Below are positions 17,042-25,172 of a DNA stretch of 64,000 nt, in pieces. The position numbers and the translations under genes were made by a program. Numbering within the stretch: the stretch's first letter is position 1; every line of letters begins with the position of its first letter. Source of the stretch: Morganella morganii_D (lineage in GTDB: Bacteria > Pseudomonadota > Gammaproteobacteria > Enterobacterales > Enterobacteriaceae); the NCBI GenBank assembly GCA_044772875.1, contig CP173058.1, positions 62,001 to 126,000 of the forward strand, given 5' to 3'. Under the pieces are notes generated by a model. That model saw nothing but the letters and a program-made list of their open reading frames with translations, was not told the DNA's origin and did no database searches.

Positions 17042-17895
17042 AAAACGCAAATGTGGCACTATTGCAGTTGTGCAGCGGCACAAATATCAAACACAATTTG
17101 GCGCAAATCGAACAACAGATCAAACAACTGCCTGATAATATCAAACTGGTGATGACCCCGGAAAATGCGCTGATTTTCGCATCAGGTAACACCTATCAGA
17201 AGTATGCGGAAGTGCAGGGCGAAGGCCCGCTGCAATCAGCTGTGGCTGATATGGCACGCCGCTACGGAGTGTGGATCCTGGTCGGTTCTGTGCCGTTGAT
17301 CAGCCGTGAAGACCCGGCGCGCATCACCAGCAGCAGCCTGCTGTTTGATGATAAAGGGGAAATCAAAGCCCGTTACGACAAAATTCACATGTTTGACGTG
17401 AATATTGATGATGAGCAGGGTTCATACAATGAATCGAAAATTTACCAGCGCGGTGAGCACATCACCGTGGCCGATACTCCGGTGGGTCGTCTCGGCATGA
17501 CCATCTGTTATGACCTGCGTTTCCCAGGCCTGTTCCAGGCACTGCGTGAGCAGGGCGCAGAGATTATCTCTGTCCCGGCGGCGTTTACCCGGCTGACCGG
17601 CAAATCCCACTGGGAGCCGCTGCTGCGCGCCCGCGCGATTGAAAACCAGTGCATTATCCTGGCACCGGCGCAGGTCGGCGTACACGGTACCCGGCGCACA
17701 TGGGGACACACTATGGCGGTTGACGGCTGGGGCAAAGTGATGAAGAAAAATACGGACGCGGTGGCCGCCATCGGCGTGGATATCCGTCCGGACAGCTTAA
17801 CGTCAATGCGTGAACAGATCCGCGTGGTGAAACATAACCGTTTCCGCCCGCAGCTGACCTCACTGATTGAGAAAAACACCACAGGTAAAGAGTAA
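17038..17895 (+). CDS. Nitrilase-superfamily carbon-nitrogen hydrolase, probable deaminated glutathione amidase
   Basis: A 285-residue nitrilase-fold enzyme with the full Glu-Lys-Cys triad: Glu42 (TPEN), Lys115 (YDKIHMFD) and Cys157 (MTICYDLRFP). The sequence is of the NIT1/YbeM type, which hydrolyses the useless deaminated glutathione formed by transaminase side reactions; this assignment is by resemblance. It starts inside the yhdP stop (ATGA) and ends three bases before tldD, so it belongs to a tightly coupled yhdP-nit-tldD operon. E. coli has no such gene at this place. Confidence 0.88.
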   Translation: MKNANVALLQLCSGTNIKHNLAQIEQQIKQLPDNIKLVMTPENALIFASGNTYQKYAEVQGEGPLQSAVADMARRYGVWILVGSVPLISREDPARITSSSLLFDDKGEIKARYDKIHMFDVNIDDEQGSYNESKIYQRGEHITVADTPVGRLGMTICYDLRFPGLFQALREQGAEIISVPAAFTRLTGKSHWEPLLRARAIENQCIILAPAQVGVHGTRRTWGHTMAVDGWGKVMKKNTDAVAAIGVDIRPDSLTSMREQIRVVKHNRFRPQLTSLIEKNTTGKE

Positions 17896-17898
17896 ATT

Positions 17899-19344
17899 AT
17901 GAGTTTTTCAACTGTCAGCAATCATCTGCTGACCGCCCGTGATCTTGATGAACAGGATATTTTTTCTGTCCTCACACAGTTAGCGGATCGCCATATTGAT
18001 TATGGTGATCTGTACTTCCAGAGCAGTTTTCATGAAGCCTGGGTGCTGGAAGATAAAATTATCAAAAACGGCTCTTACAATATTGACCAGGGGGTGGGGA
18101 TCCGTGCCGTCAGCGGCGAGAAAACCGGCTTTGCCTATGCGGATCAGATAAGCCTGACCGCATTACAGCAGAGTGCATCTGCTGCCCGCAGTATTGTCCG
18201 TGAGCAGGGTAACGGTCAGGTGCAGAGTCTGCATCGTGTGAATAACACAGCACTTTATGCCGCACTGGACCCGCTGCGTGCGATGCCGCGTGAGGAAAAA
18301 ATCGCGCTGCTGCACCGTCTTGACCGTGTGGCCCGGGCGGAAGATCCGCGTGTGCAGGAAGTGAATGCCAGCCTGACCGGTGTCTATGAAGAAGTACTGG
18401 TTGCCGCCACGGACGGTACGCTGGCGACGGATATCCGTCCGCTGGTGCGTCTGTCTGTCAGTGTGCTGGTGGAAGAGGACGGTAAACGCGAACACGGCAG
18501 CAGCGGCGGCGGCGGTCGTTTTGGTTATGAATATTTCCTCGGTACGGAAGACGGTGAGATCCGCGCTGACCATTTTGCCCGCGAAGCGGTGCGCATGGCG
18601 CTGGTCAATCTCTCCGCCGTTGCGGCACCGGCCGGTTCAATGCCGGTTGTACTGGGTGCAGGCTGGCCGGGTGTGTTACTGCATGAAGCGGTCGGACATG
18701 GCCTGGAAGGTGATTTCAACCGCCGTGGTTCATCCGTATTCAGCGGAAAAATCGGTCAGCAGGTGACATCATCGCTCTGTACCATTGTTGATGACGGTAC
18801 GATCGGTGATCGCCGCGGTTCACTGGCGATTGATGACGAAGGGGTACCGGGCCAGTATAACGTCCTGATCGAGAACGGTATTCTGAAAGGTTATATGCAG
18901 GATAAACTCAACGCCCGTCTGATGGGGGTTGACCCGACCGGTAACGGCCGCCGTGAATCCTATGCCCATCTGCCGATGCCGCGCATGACCAATACTTATA
19001 TGCTGGCGGGAGAATCGTCGCCGGAGGAGATTATTGCCAGTGTGAAAAATGGCCTGTATGCTCCGAATTTCGGCGGTGGTCAGGTGGATATCACCTCCGG
19101 TAAGTTTGTGTTCTCGACATCCGAAGCGTATCTCATTGAAAACGGTAAAATTACCAAACCGGTGAAAGGTGCCACTCTGATTGGCTCCGGTATCGAAGCC
19201 ATGCAGCAGGTATCGATGGTCGGTAATGACCTGAAACTGGATAAAGGTGTCGGTGTCTGCGGTAAAGAAGGCCAGAGCGTACCGGTGGGTGTCGGTCAGC
19301 CGACGCTGAAACTGGACAGCATTACCGTCGGCGGAACGGCCTGA
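17899..19344 (+). CDS. tldD: Metalloprotease TldD
   Basis: A 481-residue protein (E. coli 481), the zinc-bearing subunit of the TldD/TldE (PmbA) protease. It degrades unfolded peptides, processes microcin B17 and removes the CcdA antitoxin. The metal motif HEAVGH lies at about 262-267, within LLHEAVGHGLEGD. The partner pmbA is also in this window, about 1.5 kb downstream. The stop overlaps the next start by one base (TGATG). Confidence 0.98.
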   Translation: MSFSTVSNHLLTARDLDEQDIFSVLTQLADRHIDYGDLYFQSSFHEAWVLEDKIIKNGSYNIDQGVGIRAVSGEKTGFAYADQISLTALQQSASAARSIVREQGNGQVQSLHRVNNTALYAALDPLRAMPREEKIALLHRLDRVARAEDPRVQEVNASLTGVYEEVLVAATDGTLATDIRPLVRLSVSVLVEEDGKREHGSSGGGGRFGYEYFLGTEDGEIRADHFAREAVRMALVNLSAVAAPAGSMPVVLGAGWPGVLLHEAVGHGLEGDFNRRGSSVFSGKIGQQVTSSLCTIVDDGTIGDRRGSLAIDDEGVPGQYNVLIENGILKGYMQDKLNARLMGVDPTGNGRRESYAHLPMPRMTNTYMLAGESSPEEIIASVKNGLYAPNFGGGQVDITSGKFVFSTSEAYLIENGKITKPVKGATLIGSGIEAMQQVSMVGNDLKLDKGVGVCGKEGQSVPVGVGQPTLKLDSITVGGTA

Positions 19345-19811
19345 TGATGCAGAAATACGGCACGCTGGTGATTGTTCTGATTGTGGCGGTCTCCGCCTGG
19401 CTGGCGGGGTTACCGGGGCAGTTTATCGAAACCCGTCCGTCAGAGCCGGTACCGCAGCATACAGAACAGCCGCAGAGTATTGATGCCCTGACAGCACAGT
19501 CACGGGTGGTCAGCTATGTGCAGCAGCACCAGCGTCTGCCGGATTACTATGTGACGAAAAAAGCCGCCCGTGATGCGGGCTGGCAGCCGTCAAAAGGTAA
19601 TCTCTGTGAGGTGATGCTGGGTAAAGCTATCGGCGGTGACCGTTTCGGCAACCGGGAAAAAGGGCTGCCGGATGCGCCATCACGCCAGTGGTTTGAAGCG
19701 GACATAAACTATAACTGCGGCCATCGCGGCAGTGATCGTCTGCTTTATTCCAGTGACGGGCTGATTTATGTCACTACCGATCATTACCGTTCATTTCAGC
19801 AGGTAAATTAA
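19344..19811 (+). CDS. Secreted barnase-family guanyl-specific ribonuclease
   Basis: A 155-residue protein. The N-terminal hydrophobic segment (about 7-23) is a signal peptide or anchor, so the enzyme acts outside the cytoplasm. The mature part has the barnase motifs: LPDYYVTKKAARDAGW (65-80), GGDRFGNRE (97-105), and the catalytic set Glu118 (WFEAD), Arg132 (SDRLLY) and His147 (TDHYRSF), equivalent to barnase Glu73, Arg87 and His102. Cys88 and Cys125 could pair. Its start is coupled to the tldD stop, and a barstar-like inhibitor gene follows four bases later. Possible roles are extracellular RNA use or competition. Confidence 0.88.
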   Translation: MMQKYGTLVIVLIVAVSAWLAGLPGQFIETRPSEPVPQHTEQPQSIDALTAQSRVVSYVQQHQRLPDYYVTKKAARDAGWQPSKGNLCEVMLGKAIGGDRFGNREKGLPDAPSRQWFEADINYNCGHRGSDRLLYSSDGLIYVTTDHYRSFQQVN

Positions 19812-19814
19812 ATT

Positions 19815-20111
19815 ATGACACCTGAAATCAGCATTGTGCATTTTGATTTCCGCACCATCCGGACAACGGATGATTTTTATCAGCAGTTCAGTGATAAATT
19901 TCAGCTGACGTACTTCGGCCGTAATACAGATGCGCTGTGGGATATGCTGACAGGCGGGATTGATTTGCCGGTGATACTGGCGTTTGAACATATTACTGCA
20001 CGGCAGCGGCGGCTGTTTTCAGCCATTATCAGTACCTGCCGGGATGCGGAAGAAGAGTGGCCGGGGGATATTCAGCTGGTGCTGACCCCCCTGACCATGA
20101 CGACGGATTAA
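19815..20111 (+). CDS. Barstar-family ribonuclease inhibitor
   Basis: A 98-residue cytoplasmic protein, close in size to barstar (90). Family features: IVHFDFRTIRTTDDFYQQF at the N-terminus, YFGRNTDALWDMLTG (about 33-47, the helix that plugs the barnase active site), and a C-terminal strand IQLVLTPL. It presumably protects the cytoplasm from the upstream ribonuclease before export. It ends convergently with yjgA, overlapping by four bases. Confidence 0.88.
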   Translation: MTPEISIVHFDFRTIRTTDDFYQQFSDKFQLTYFGRNTDALWDMLTGGIDLPVILAFEHITARQRRLFSAIISTCRDAEEEWPGDIQLVLTPLTMTTD

Positions 20112-20656
20112 GCGCTTTCTGCCAGTTCTTTCAGATACCGGAACAGCTGGCGGTAAGCTTTCGGCGGTTTATTGCCTTCGCGCTCTTTTTTCGCATTACG
20201 AATAAGCGTGCGCAGCTGCTGGCGATCAAGGTGCGGGAACAGCTCAACAGCTTCTTCCGCTACGGTGTCATCGCCGGTGACCAGGCGTTCGCGCAGATCT
20301 TCGAGTTTATGCAGCAGGACAACCTGCTGGTTATGGCGGTTTTTCAGTTTGTCGAGTGCCGTGGTAATCGGCTCCGGGTCACGGGCCCGCAGCAGTTTAC
20401 CGATGAGCTGTAACTGACGGCGCAGACCTTCGCGCTTGATTTTTTGTGCAAGCAGGATGGCTTCGAGCAGCTGTTCATCCAGCGGAATACGTTCCAGCTG
20501 GGTTTTGCTCAGTGCAACCAGTTCAGCGCCGAGTTTTTTCAGGACTTCAGCATCGCGTTTAATTTCGCTTTTGCTGACCCAGATTATCTCGTCATCCTCT
20601 TCCTCCTGAGGAAGTGCATCGGGTTCTTCAAACCAGTCTTCAGGCTGCTTTGCCAT
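20108..20656 (-). CDS. yjgA: Ribosome-associated protein YjgA (DarP)
   Basis: A 182-residue highly charged helical protein (E. coli 183) that joins late 50S precursors and helps peptidyl-transferase-centre maturation. The N-terminus is acidic (EEEDDEIIWVSKSEIKRDAE) and the body is basic and helical (LRTLIRNAKKEREGNKPPKAYRQLFRYL near the C-terminus is the best-conserved part). It is divergent from pmbA. Confidence 0.95.
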   Translation of the reverse strand: MAKQPEDWFEEPDALPQEEEDDEIIWVSKSEIKRDAEVLKKLGAELVALSKTQLERIPLDEQLLEAILLAQKIKREGLRRQLQLIGKLLRARDPEPITTALDKLKNRHNQQVVLLHKLEDLRERLVTGDDTVAEEAVELFPHLDRQQLRTLIRNAKKEREGNKPPKAYRQLFRYLKELAESA

Positions 20657-20828
20657 AATAGTATTTCCTGTGGCGAAACACAGAGCGGCGGGTGCCGGAT
20701 GATCTCTGTGTTTGTGAGTGTTAACATTTGATTATTGCGTATTGTAACCGGGGAAAAGGCCGGATAACACCTATTCAGCTGTCTGATTAGCTGACGGCCC
20801 CTTAATTTATTGAATTGGAACCTGATTG

Positions 20829-22169
20829 ATGAATATCACTTCTCAGATTATGGCGCAGCGTACGCGCCTGGAACAAGCGGTTTCGCAGGCACTGAGTATT
20901 GCACAGAAAGGGTGTGACAGCGCCGAAGTTGCTGTCAGCAGAACCACCGGGATGAGTGTGAGCACCCGTATGGGTGAGGTGGAGAATGTCGAGTTTAACA
21001 GCGACGGCGCACTGGGGATCACGGTGTATCATAACCAGCGCAAAGGCAGCGCATCCTCCACAGATTTAAGCGAAGAGGCGATTGCCCGTACCGTACAGGC
21101 GGCGATCGACATTGCGAAATATACATCTGAAGACCCGTGTTCGGGCCCGGCAGATCGCGATTTGCTGGCTTTTGAGGCACCGGATCTGCAACTGTTTTAT
21201 CCGTCCGAAGTGAGTGCTGACCAGGCTATCGACTATGCCGCCAATGCGGAAAAAGCCGCACTGAGTGCCGCTCCGCGCATCACCAACACAGAAGGCGGCA
21301 GCTTTAACAGCCATTACGGCATCCGTGTGTTCGGTAACACGCTGGGTATGCTGCAAAGTTACTGCAGCAGCCGTCACTCCATGTCGGCCTGTGTGACCGC
21401 GGAAGAAAACGGCGATATGGAGCGTGATTACGCCTATACCATCGCACGTAAGCTGGATGATCTGAAATCCGCACAGTGGGTGGGTGAAGAGTGCGCCCGC
21501 CGGACACTGTCCCGCCTCGCACCGCGCAAACTGGCAACACAGAAAGCGCCGGTGATTTTTGCCCCGGAAGTGGCAACCGGTTTGTTCGGGCATCTGGTCG
21601 GCGCGATCAGCGGCACCTCAGTGTACCGCAAATCCACCTTCCTGCTCGACAGCCTCGGTAAACAGATCCTGCCGGACTGGCTGACTATCCGCGAACTGCC
21701 GCATGTGATCGGCGGCCTGGCCTCCACCCCGTTTGACAGCGAGGGGGTCCGCACAGAAGATCGCCTGATTATCGAAAACGGTGTGCTGAACAACTGGCTG
21801 ATGACCACCTACGCTGCCCGTAAACTGGGGCTGAAGAGCACCGGCCATGCAGGCGGGATCCACAACTGGCACATTGCCGGTCAGGGGCTGGGATTTGACG
21901 ACATGCTCCGCGAAATGGGCACCGGTCTGGTGGTCACCGAACTGATGGGACAGGGTGTCAGCGGCATCACCGGTGATTACTCCCGCGGCGCATCCGGTTT
22001 CTGGGTGGAAAACGGCGAGATTCAGTATCCGGTCAGTGAAATCACCATTGCCGGAAACCTGAAAGACATGTGGGCCAGCATTATCGCCACCGGCGATGAC
22101 ATTGAAACCCGCAGCAACATTCAGTGCGGCTCAGTCTGGCTGCCGGAAATGAGTATTGCGGGGCAGTAA
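20829..22169 (+). CDS. pmbA: Metalloprotease subunit PmbA (TldE)
   Basis: A 446-residue partner of TldD (E. coli 450) that lacks the HExxxH zinc site; the heterodimer degrades unfolded peptides and matures microcin B17. Conserved stretches include STRMGEVENVEFNSDG (near 40-55), EEAIARTVQAA and ITNTEGGSFNSHYG. I start at ATG 20829 because GGAA at 20817-20820 is eight bases upstream; an in-frame TTG lies one codon earlier. A strong terminator follows. Confidence 0.97.
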   Translation: MNITSQIMAQRTRLEQAVSQALSIAQKGCDSAEVAVSRTTGMSVSTRMGEVENVEFNSDGALGITVYHNQRKGSASSTDLSEEAIARTVQAAIDIAKYTSEDPCSGPADRDLLAFEAPDLQLFYPSEVSADQAIDYAANAEKAALSAAPRITNTEGGSFNSHYGIRVFGNTLGMLQSYCSSRHSMSACVTAEENGDMERDYAYTIARKLDDLKSAQWVGEECARRTLSRLAPRKLATQKAPVIFAPEVATGLFGHLVGAISGTSVYRKSTFLLDSLGKQILPDWLTIRELPHVIGGLASTPFDSEGVRTEDRLIIENGVLNNWLMTTYAARKLGLKSTGHAGGIHNWHIAGQGLGFDDMLREMGTGLVVTELMGQGVSGITGDYSRGASGFWVENGEIQYPVSEITIAGNLKDMWASIIATGDDIETRSNIQCGSVWLPEMSIAGQ

Positions 22170-22185
22170 TTGTTTTACTGTATTA

Positions 22186-22216
22186 AAAACCCTGACTTTT
22201 ATGTCAGGGTTTTTTT
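22186..22216 (+). terminator. Terminator after pmbA
   Basis: An 11-bp stem (22186-22196 with 22203-22213) with a 6-nt loop, ending in a run of T. Confidence 0.9.
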
Positions 22217-22474
22217 ATGCCGGAAAGAAACACTGCACTACATCATCAGCATTATCAGACCTTTTGTGAGCATAAATAACTGGTTTTCGAAATTAAGAAC
22301 CAGCGGCAGCGGGGAGTCTGTTAACGGTGATAAGGCAAGGATCTGCAGCATACTGAATGTCGACATAGTGGCTCCGGAAAGAGAAAGGATAAGCCATCAT
22401 GCAGAAAAGGAAGGGAAAATGGAAGCTGCGCCCGCAGATTGACTGAAACGGACGCAGAGCCGGATTAAAGCAGA

Positions 22475-22885
22475 TTAACGGTGTAACTCACCGGCAGCTT
22501 CAGGCTGATAGATAATTTCTAATACTTTTACGCACGTTGCTTCACCGTTCGGCAGTTCCCATGAGATATCATCGCCGACAGAAAGCCCGAGTAACGCAGC
22601 TCCCAGTGGTGCCATCACAGACAGCTGTTCAGCACTGTCTTTCAGCGACGCAGGATACACCAGAGTGCGGATACTCTCTTTTCCGCTTGATAAATCAGCA
22701 AAGCGGATACAGCTGTTCATCGTCACGACCGTGGCAGGCATTTCTGCCGGCGGCAGGATCTCCGCGCGATCTAATTCGTCATTCAGGGCTTCGGCAACCG
22801 GACTGTCCGCATAAGCCGGCTGTTCCAGCAGCAGATCCAGACGCTCCGCGTCCAGTTCATTAATAATTATATTGGGCTTTTTCAT
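22475..22885 (-). CDS. rnk: Regulator of nucleoside diphosphate kinase Rnk
   Basis: A 136-residue protein (E. coli 136) that binds RNA polymerase in its secondary channel, related to GreA/GreB. A short N-terminal coiled coil (about 1-45, IIINELDAERLDLLLEQPAYA) precedes an FKBP-like C-terminal domain with VMAPLGAALLGLSVGD. I start at MKKPNIII (22885), which matches E. coli and has TTGGAG upstream; the frame is open further upstream, but there it crosses a terminator. It lies downstream of the rpoN block on the same strand but is separated by that terminator. Confidence 0.95.
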   Translation of the reverse strand: MKKPNIIINELDAERLDLLLEQPAYADSPVAEALNDELDRAEILPPAEMPATVVTMNSCIRFADLSSGKESIRTLVYPASLKDSAEQLSVMAPLGAALLGLSVGDDISWELPNGEATCVKVLEIIYQPEAAGELHR

Positions 22886-22910
22886 ACCACACTCCAAATC
22901 ATTTCCAATA

Positions 22911-22945
22911 CAAAAGAACACCCCCACACCAGAAGGAGGGGGGTG
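22911..22945 (-). terminator. Terminator of the rpoN-ptsO block, upstream of rnk
   Basis: CACCCCC (22919-22925) pairs with GGGGGTG (22939-22945), followed on the minus strand by a T-rich run (22911-22918). Confidence 0.75.
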
Positions 22946-23077
22946 CCCATTTGATAATTAATCTGATAGTAGGCTGTTCTCTCCGGAAAGGAAAGAGATC
23001 AGGATCACGAACCGCCGGGCTGCGTGAACGAAACAGCGTATCAGTTTTCTTTAAGTAAAATATTTCGTTTAGTATAA

Positions 23078-23350
23078 CTAATCTTCATCAAAACCTGAAT
23101 CAAAAAGGGAAATAATTGCTTCAATGGCGGAATTTTCATCAGGCCCTGTTGCTTCTACTTCAATAAAACTGCCTTGTTCGGAATCCAGCATCAGCATGGC
23201 AAGCACACTGTCTGCCCGGGCTTCTTCATTTTGCTTATTACGAAATATCACCGTTGACCGGAAGGTCTGGATCAGTTCAAACAGCTTCATGGCCGGCCGG
23301 GCATGCAGCCCCAGCCGGTTTTTGATTTCAACCTGACAACGGATAGTCAT
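23078..23350 (-). CDS. ptsO: Nitrogen-PTS phosphocarrier protein NPr
   Basis: A 90-residue HPr-like carrier. The phosphorylated His16 is in LGLHARPAM, and the regulatory serine region lies in ADSVLAML (about 46-53). It passes phosphate from EINtr (PtsP) to EIIANtr (PtsN) and signals nitrogen and potassium status. Last gene of the minus-strand lpt-rpoN cluster, three bases after rapZ. Confidence 0.97.
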   Translation of the reverse strand: MTIRCQVEIKNRLGLHARPAMKLFELIQTFRSTVIFRNKQNEEARADSVLAMLMLDSEQGSFIEVEATGPDENSAIEAIISLFDSGFDED

Positions 23351-23353
23351 GGA

Positions 23354-24205
23354 TTATTTCCGTTTTTCCAGCGTCCGGTGACGTGACTGCACGTTTTTCC
23401 CGCGTGAACGGAAGTAATCTGCCAGTTGTTCCGCCACATAGACAGAACGGTGTTTCCCGCCGGTACAGCCGATAGCGACTGTCAGGTAGCTGCGGTTATT
23501 GGTTTCCAGCATCGGCAGCCATAATTCCAGATAACTGCGGGTCTGGTAAATAAAGTTATGCACTTCTGTATGACGATCGAGGAACGCGGCCACGGGCTTA
23601 TCCAGACCGGTCATCGGACGCAGTTTCGGATCCCAGTGCGGGTTCGGCAGGAAACGGACATCAAACACATAATCTGCATCAATCGGAATACCATGTTTAA
23701 ACCCGAAAGACTCGAACACCATGGTCAGCTCGCGTTCACGCTTGCCGAGCAGGCGGGTTCTCAGCATTTCTGCCAGTTCATGCACCGACATCTCTGAGGT
23801 ATCGATAATCAGATCAGCACGGGAACGCAGTGGTTCCAGCAGATCGCTCTCCTCATCAATGGCACTTTCCAGGGAGAGATTTTTGCTGGAAAGGGGATGC
23901 AGACGCCGGGTATCACTGTAACGGCGGATCAGGGTGTTGCGATCCGCATCCAGAAACAGCAGTTGTGGTGAGAAACTGGCCGGTAATCTGGTCAGGGCTT
24001 CTTCAAATACCTCCGGGGACTCCGGCATATTCCGGACGTCAATACTCACTGCGGCAGAGATATCACGTGTTGCCAGGGTAGCGGCAAGCTCCGGCAGAAG
24101 AGTGACCGGCAGGTTATCAACGCAGTAGAAACCCATATCTTCCAGCGCCCGCAGGGCAACAGATTTACCCGAACCAGAGCGGCCGCTGACAATCATCAGC
24201 ACCAT
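23354..24205 (-). CDS. rapZ: RNase adapter protein RapZ
   Basis: A 283-residue protein (E. coli 284). A Walker A P-loop GRSGSGKS lies at residues 8-15, and the C-terminal domain binds RNA and the metabolite glucosamine-6-phosphate, ending in the basic EKRK tail. It delivers the small RNA GlmZ to RNase E, thereby tuning glmS and amino-sugar synthesis for the envelope. It is placed between ptsN and ptsO, as in E. coli. Confidence 0.98.
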   Translation of the reverse strand: MVLMIVSGRSGSGKSVALRALEDMGFYCVDNLPVTLLPELAATLATRDISAAVSIDVRNMPESPEVFEEALTRLPASFSPQLLFLDADRNTLIRRYSDTRRLHPLSSKNLSLESAIDEESDLLEPLRSRADLIIDTSEMSVHELAEMLRTRLLGKRERELTMVFESFGFKHGIPIDADYVFDVRFLPNPHWDPKLRPMTGLDKPVAAFLDRHTEVHNFIYQTRSYLELWLPMLETNNRSYLTVAIGCTGGKHRSVYVAEQLADYFRSRGKNVQSRHRTLEKRK

Positions 24206-24274
24206 GAGGGGACTCCCTATCGTTTCTCTTTCAATGGCAATACACCATTATCCGTTGTCGTCAGCCGGCTATCA

Positions 24275-24742
24275 TCATTCAGTGATGATACTGTACAGCT
24301 CTTCATCGCTTTGCGCCTGGCGCAACCGGCGGCAGAGCGCTTTGTCAGCCAGCTTTTTGGCCACTAACGACAGTGTGTGTAAATGCGTCTGACACTGATC
24401 AGACGGAACAAATAAAGCAAACAGAATATCCACATTCTGATTGTCGATCGCATCAAACGCGATAGGTTGCTCCAGATGTAAAAATACGCCGCAGGCGGTT
24501 TGCGCTTCGCTTTTGTCCAGTTTTCCGTGGGGGATGGCAATCCCGCCACCGATACCGGTTGTCCCGACTTTTTCCCGTGTAAGGAGTGCCTCAAACAGCG
24601 TGTTTTCCGGCAGCGCCAGCGCGGTGGCAGCCAGTTCACTGATAATCTCCAGCGCGCGCTTCTTACTGGTACAGTGAATATTATTGCGTGTACAGCTGAT
24701 ACTCAGTACATCGCTCAGGGACAAATTTGCTTCGTTATTCAT
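24275..24742 (-). CDS. ptsN: Nitrogen-PTS enzyme IIA
   Basis: A 155-residue EIIA domain. The phosphorylated histidine lies in GIAIPHGKL (His72 from the start chosen). In the unphosphorylated form it controls K+ uptake (TrkA, KdpD) and other targets. I choose ATG at 24742 because the product then aligns with E. coli PtsN; a GTG 12 bases upstream is also possible. Neither has a strong ribosome site. It lies 119 bases after hpf, and the gap contains an imperfect hairpin (24766-24793). Confidence 0.95.
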   Translation of the reverse strand: MNNEANLSLSDVLSISCTRNNIHCTSKKRALEIISELAATALALPENTLFEALLTREKVGTTGIGGGIAIPHGKLDKSEAQTACGVFLHLEQPIAFDAIDNQNVDILFALFVPSDQCQTHLHTLSLVAKKLADKALCRRLRQAQSDEELYSIITE

Positions 24743-24861
24743 TTCATTGTTCACTTAGGATCAGAATCCCGGCAACCACCATGGTAACCGGGATCAGAGC
24801 ACTGCCTTTTCCTGAGAAAATTCAGACTGTTAATTCAGTCATGCACCAGGGTGCAGAAAAT

Positions 24862-25149
24862 TTACCGGTTTCTCAGTTTTTCTTTGTGTTTGGATAACTG
24901 ACGGCCGAGTTTTTCTGCCATCTCATCAATTGCCGCGTACATATCTTCTTTTTCCGCTGAGGCGTGAAGATCCGCACCGTTTACCTGAGCCGTTGCCTCC
25001 GCAATTTTACTCACCTTTTCAATCCGCAGGATCACCTGAACGCTGTTGATTTTATCGAAAAACTGCTCCAGTTTCTTACACTTGGCTGTCACAGTCTCAC
25101 GCAATGCATCTGTAATTTCAACGTTGTGGCCGGTAATTTGTAATTCCAT
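24862..25149 (-). CDS. hpf: Ribosome hibernation promoting factor
   Basis: A 95-residue short-type HPF (E. coli 95) that binds the 30S decoding centre in stationary phase and stabilises 100S dimers formed with RMF. The beta-alpha fold starts MELQITGHNVEIT, and a basic C-terminus LSKHKEKLRNR contacts rRNA. The start at 25149 matches E. coli and has AAGGAAGA upstream. It lies 23 bases after rpoN. Confidence 0.97.
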   Translation of the reverse strand: MELQITGHNVEITDALRETVTAKCKKLEQFFDKINSVQVILRIEKVSKIAEATAQVNGADLHASAEKEDMYAAIDEMAEKLGRQLSKHKEKLRNR

Positions 25150-25172
25150 AGTGTCTTCCTTCTCAATGTGTA

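Noticed and set aside
22170..22442. 90-codon open frame after pmbA
   Set aside because: It runs straight through the pmbA terminator, has no ribosome site and no protein-like pattern.
24766..24793. Imperfect hairpin between hpf and ptsN as terminator
   Set aside because: Mismatches in the stem and no T-run; at most an mRNA processing structure.
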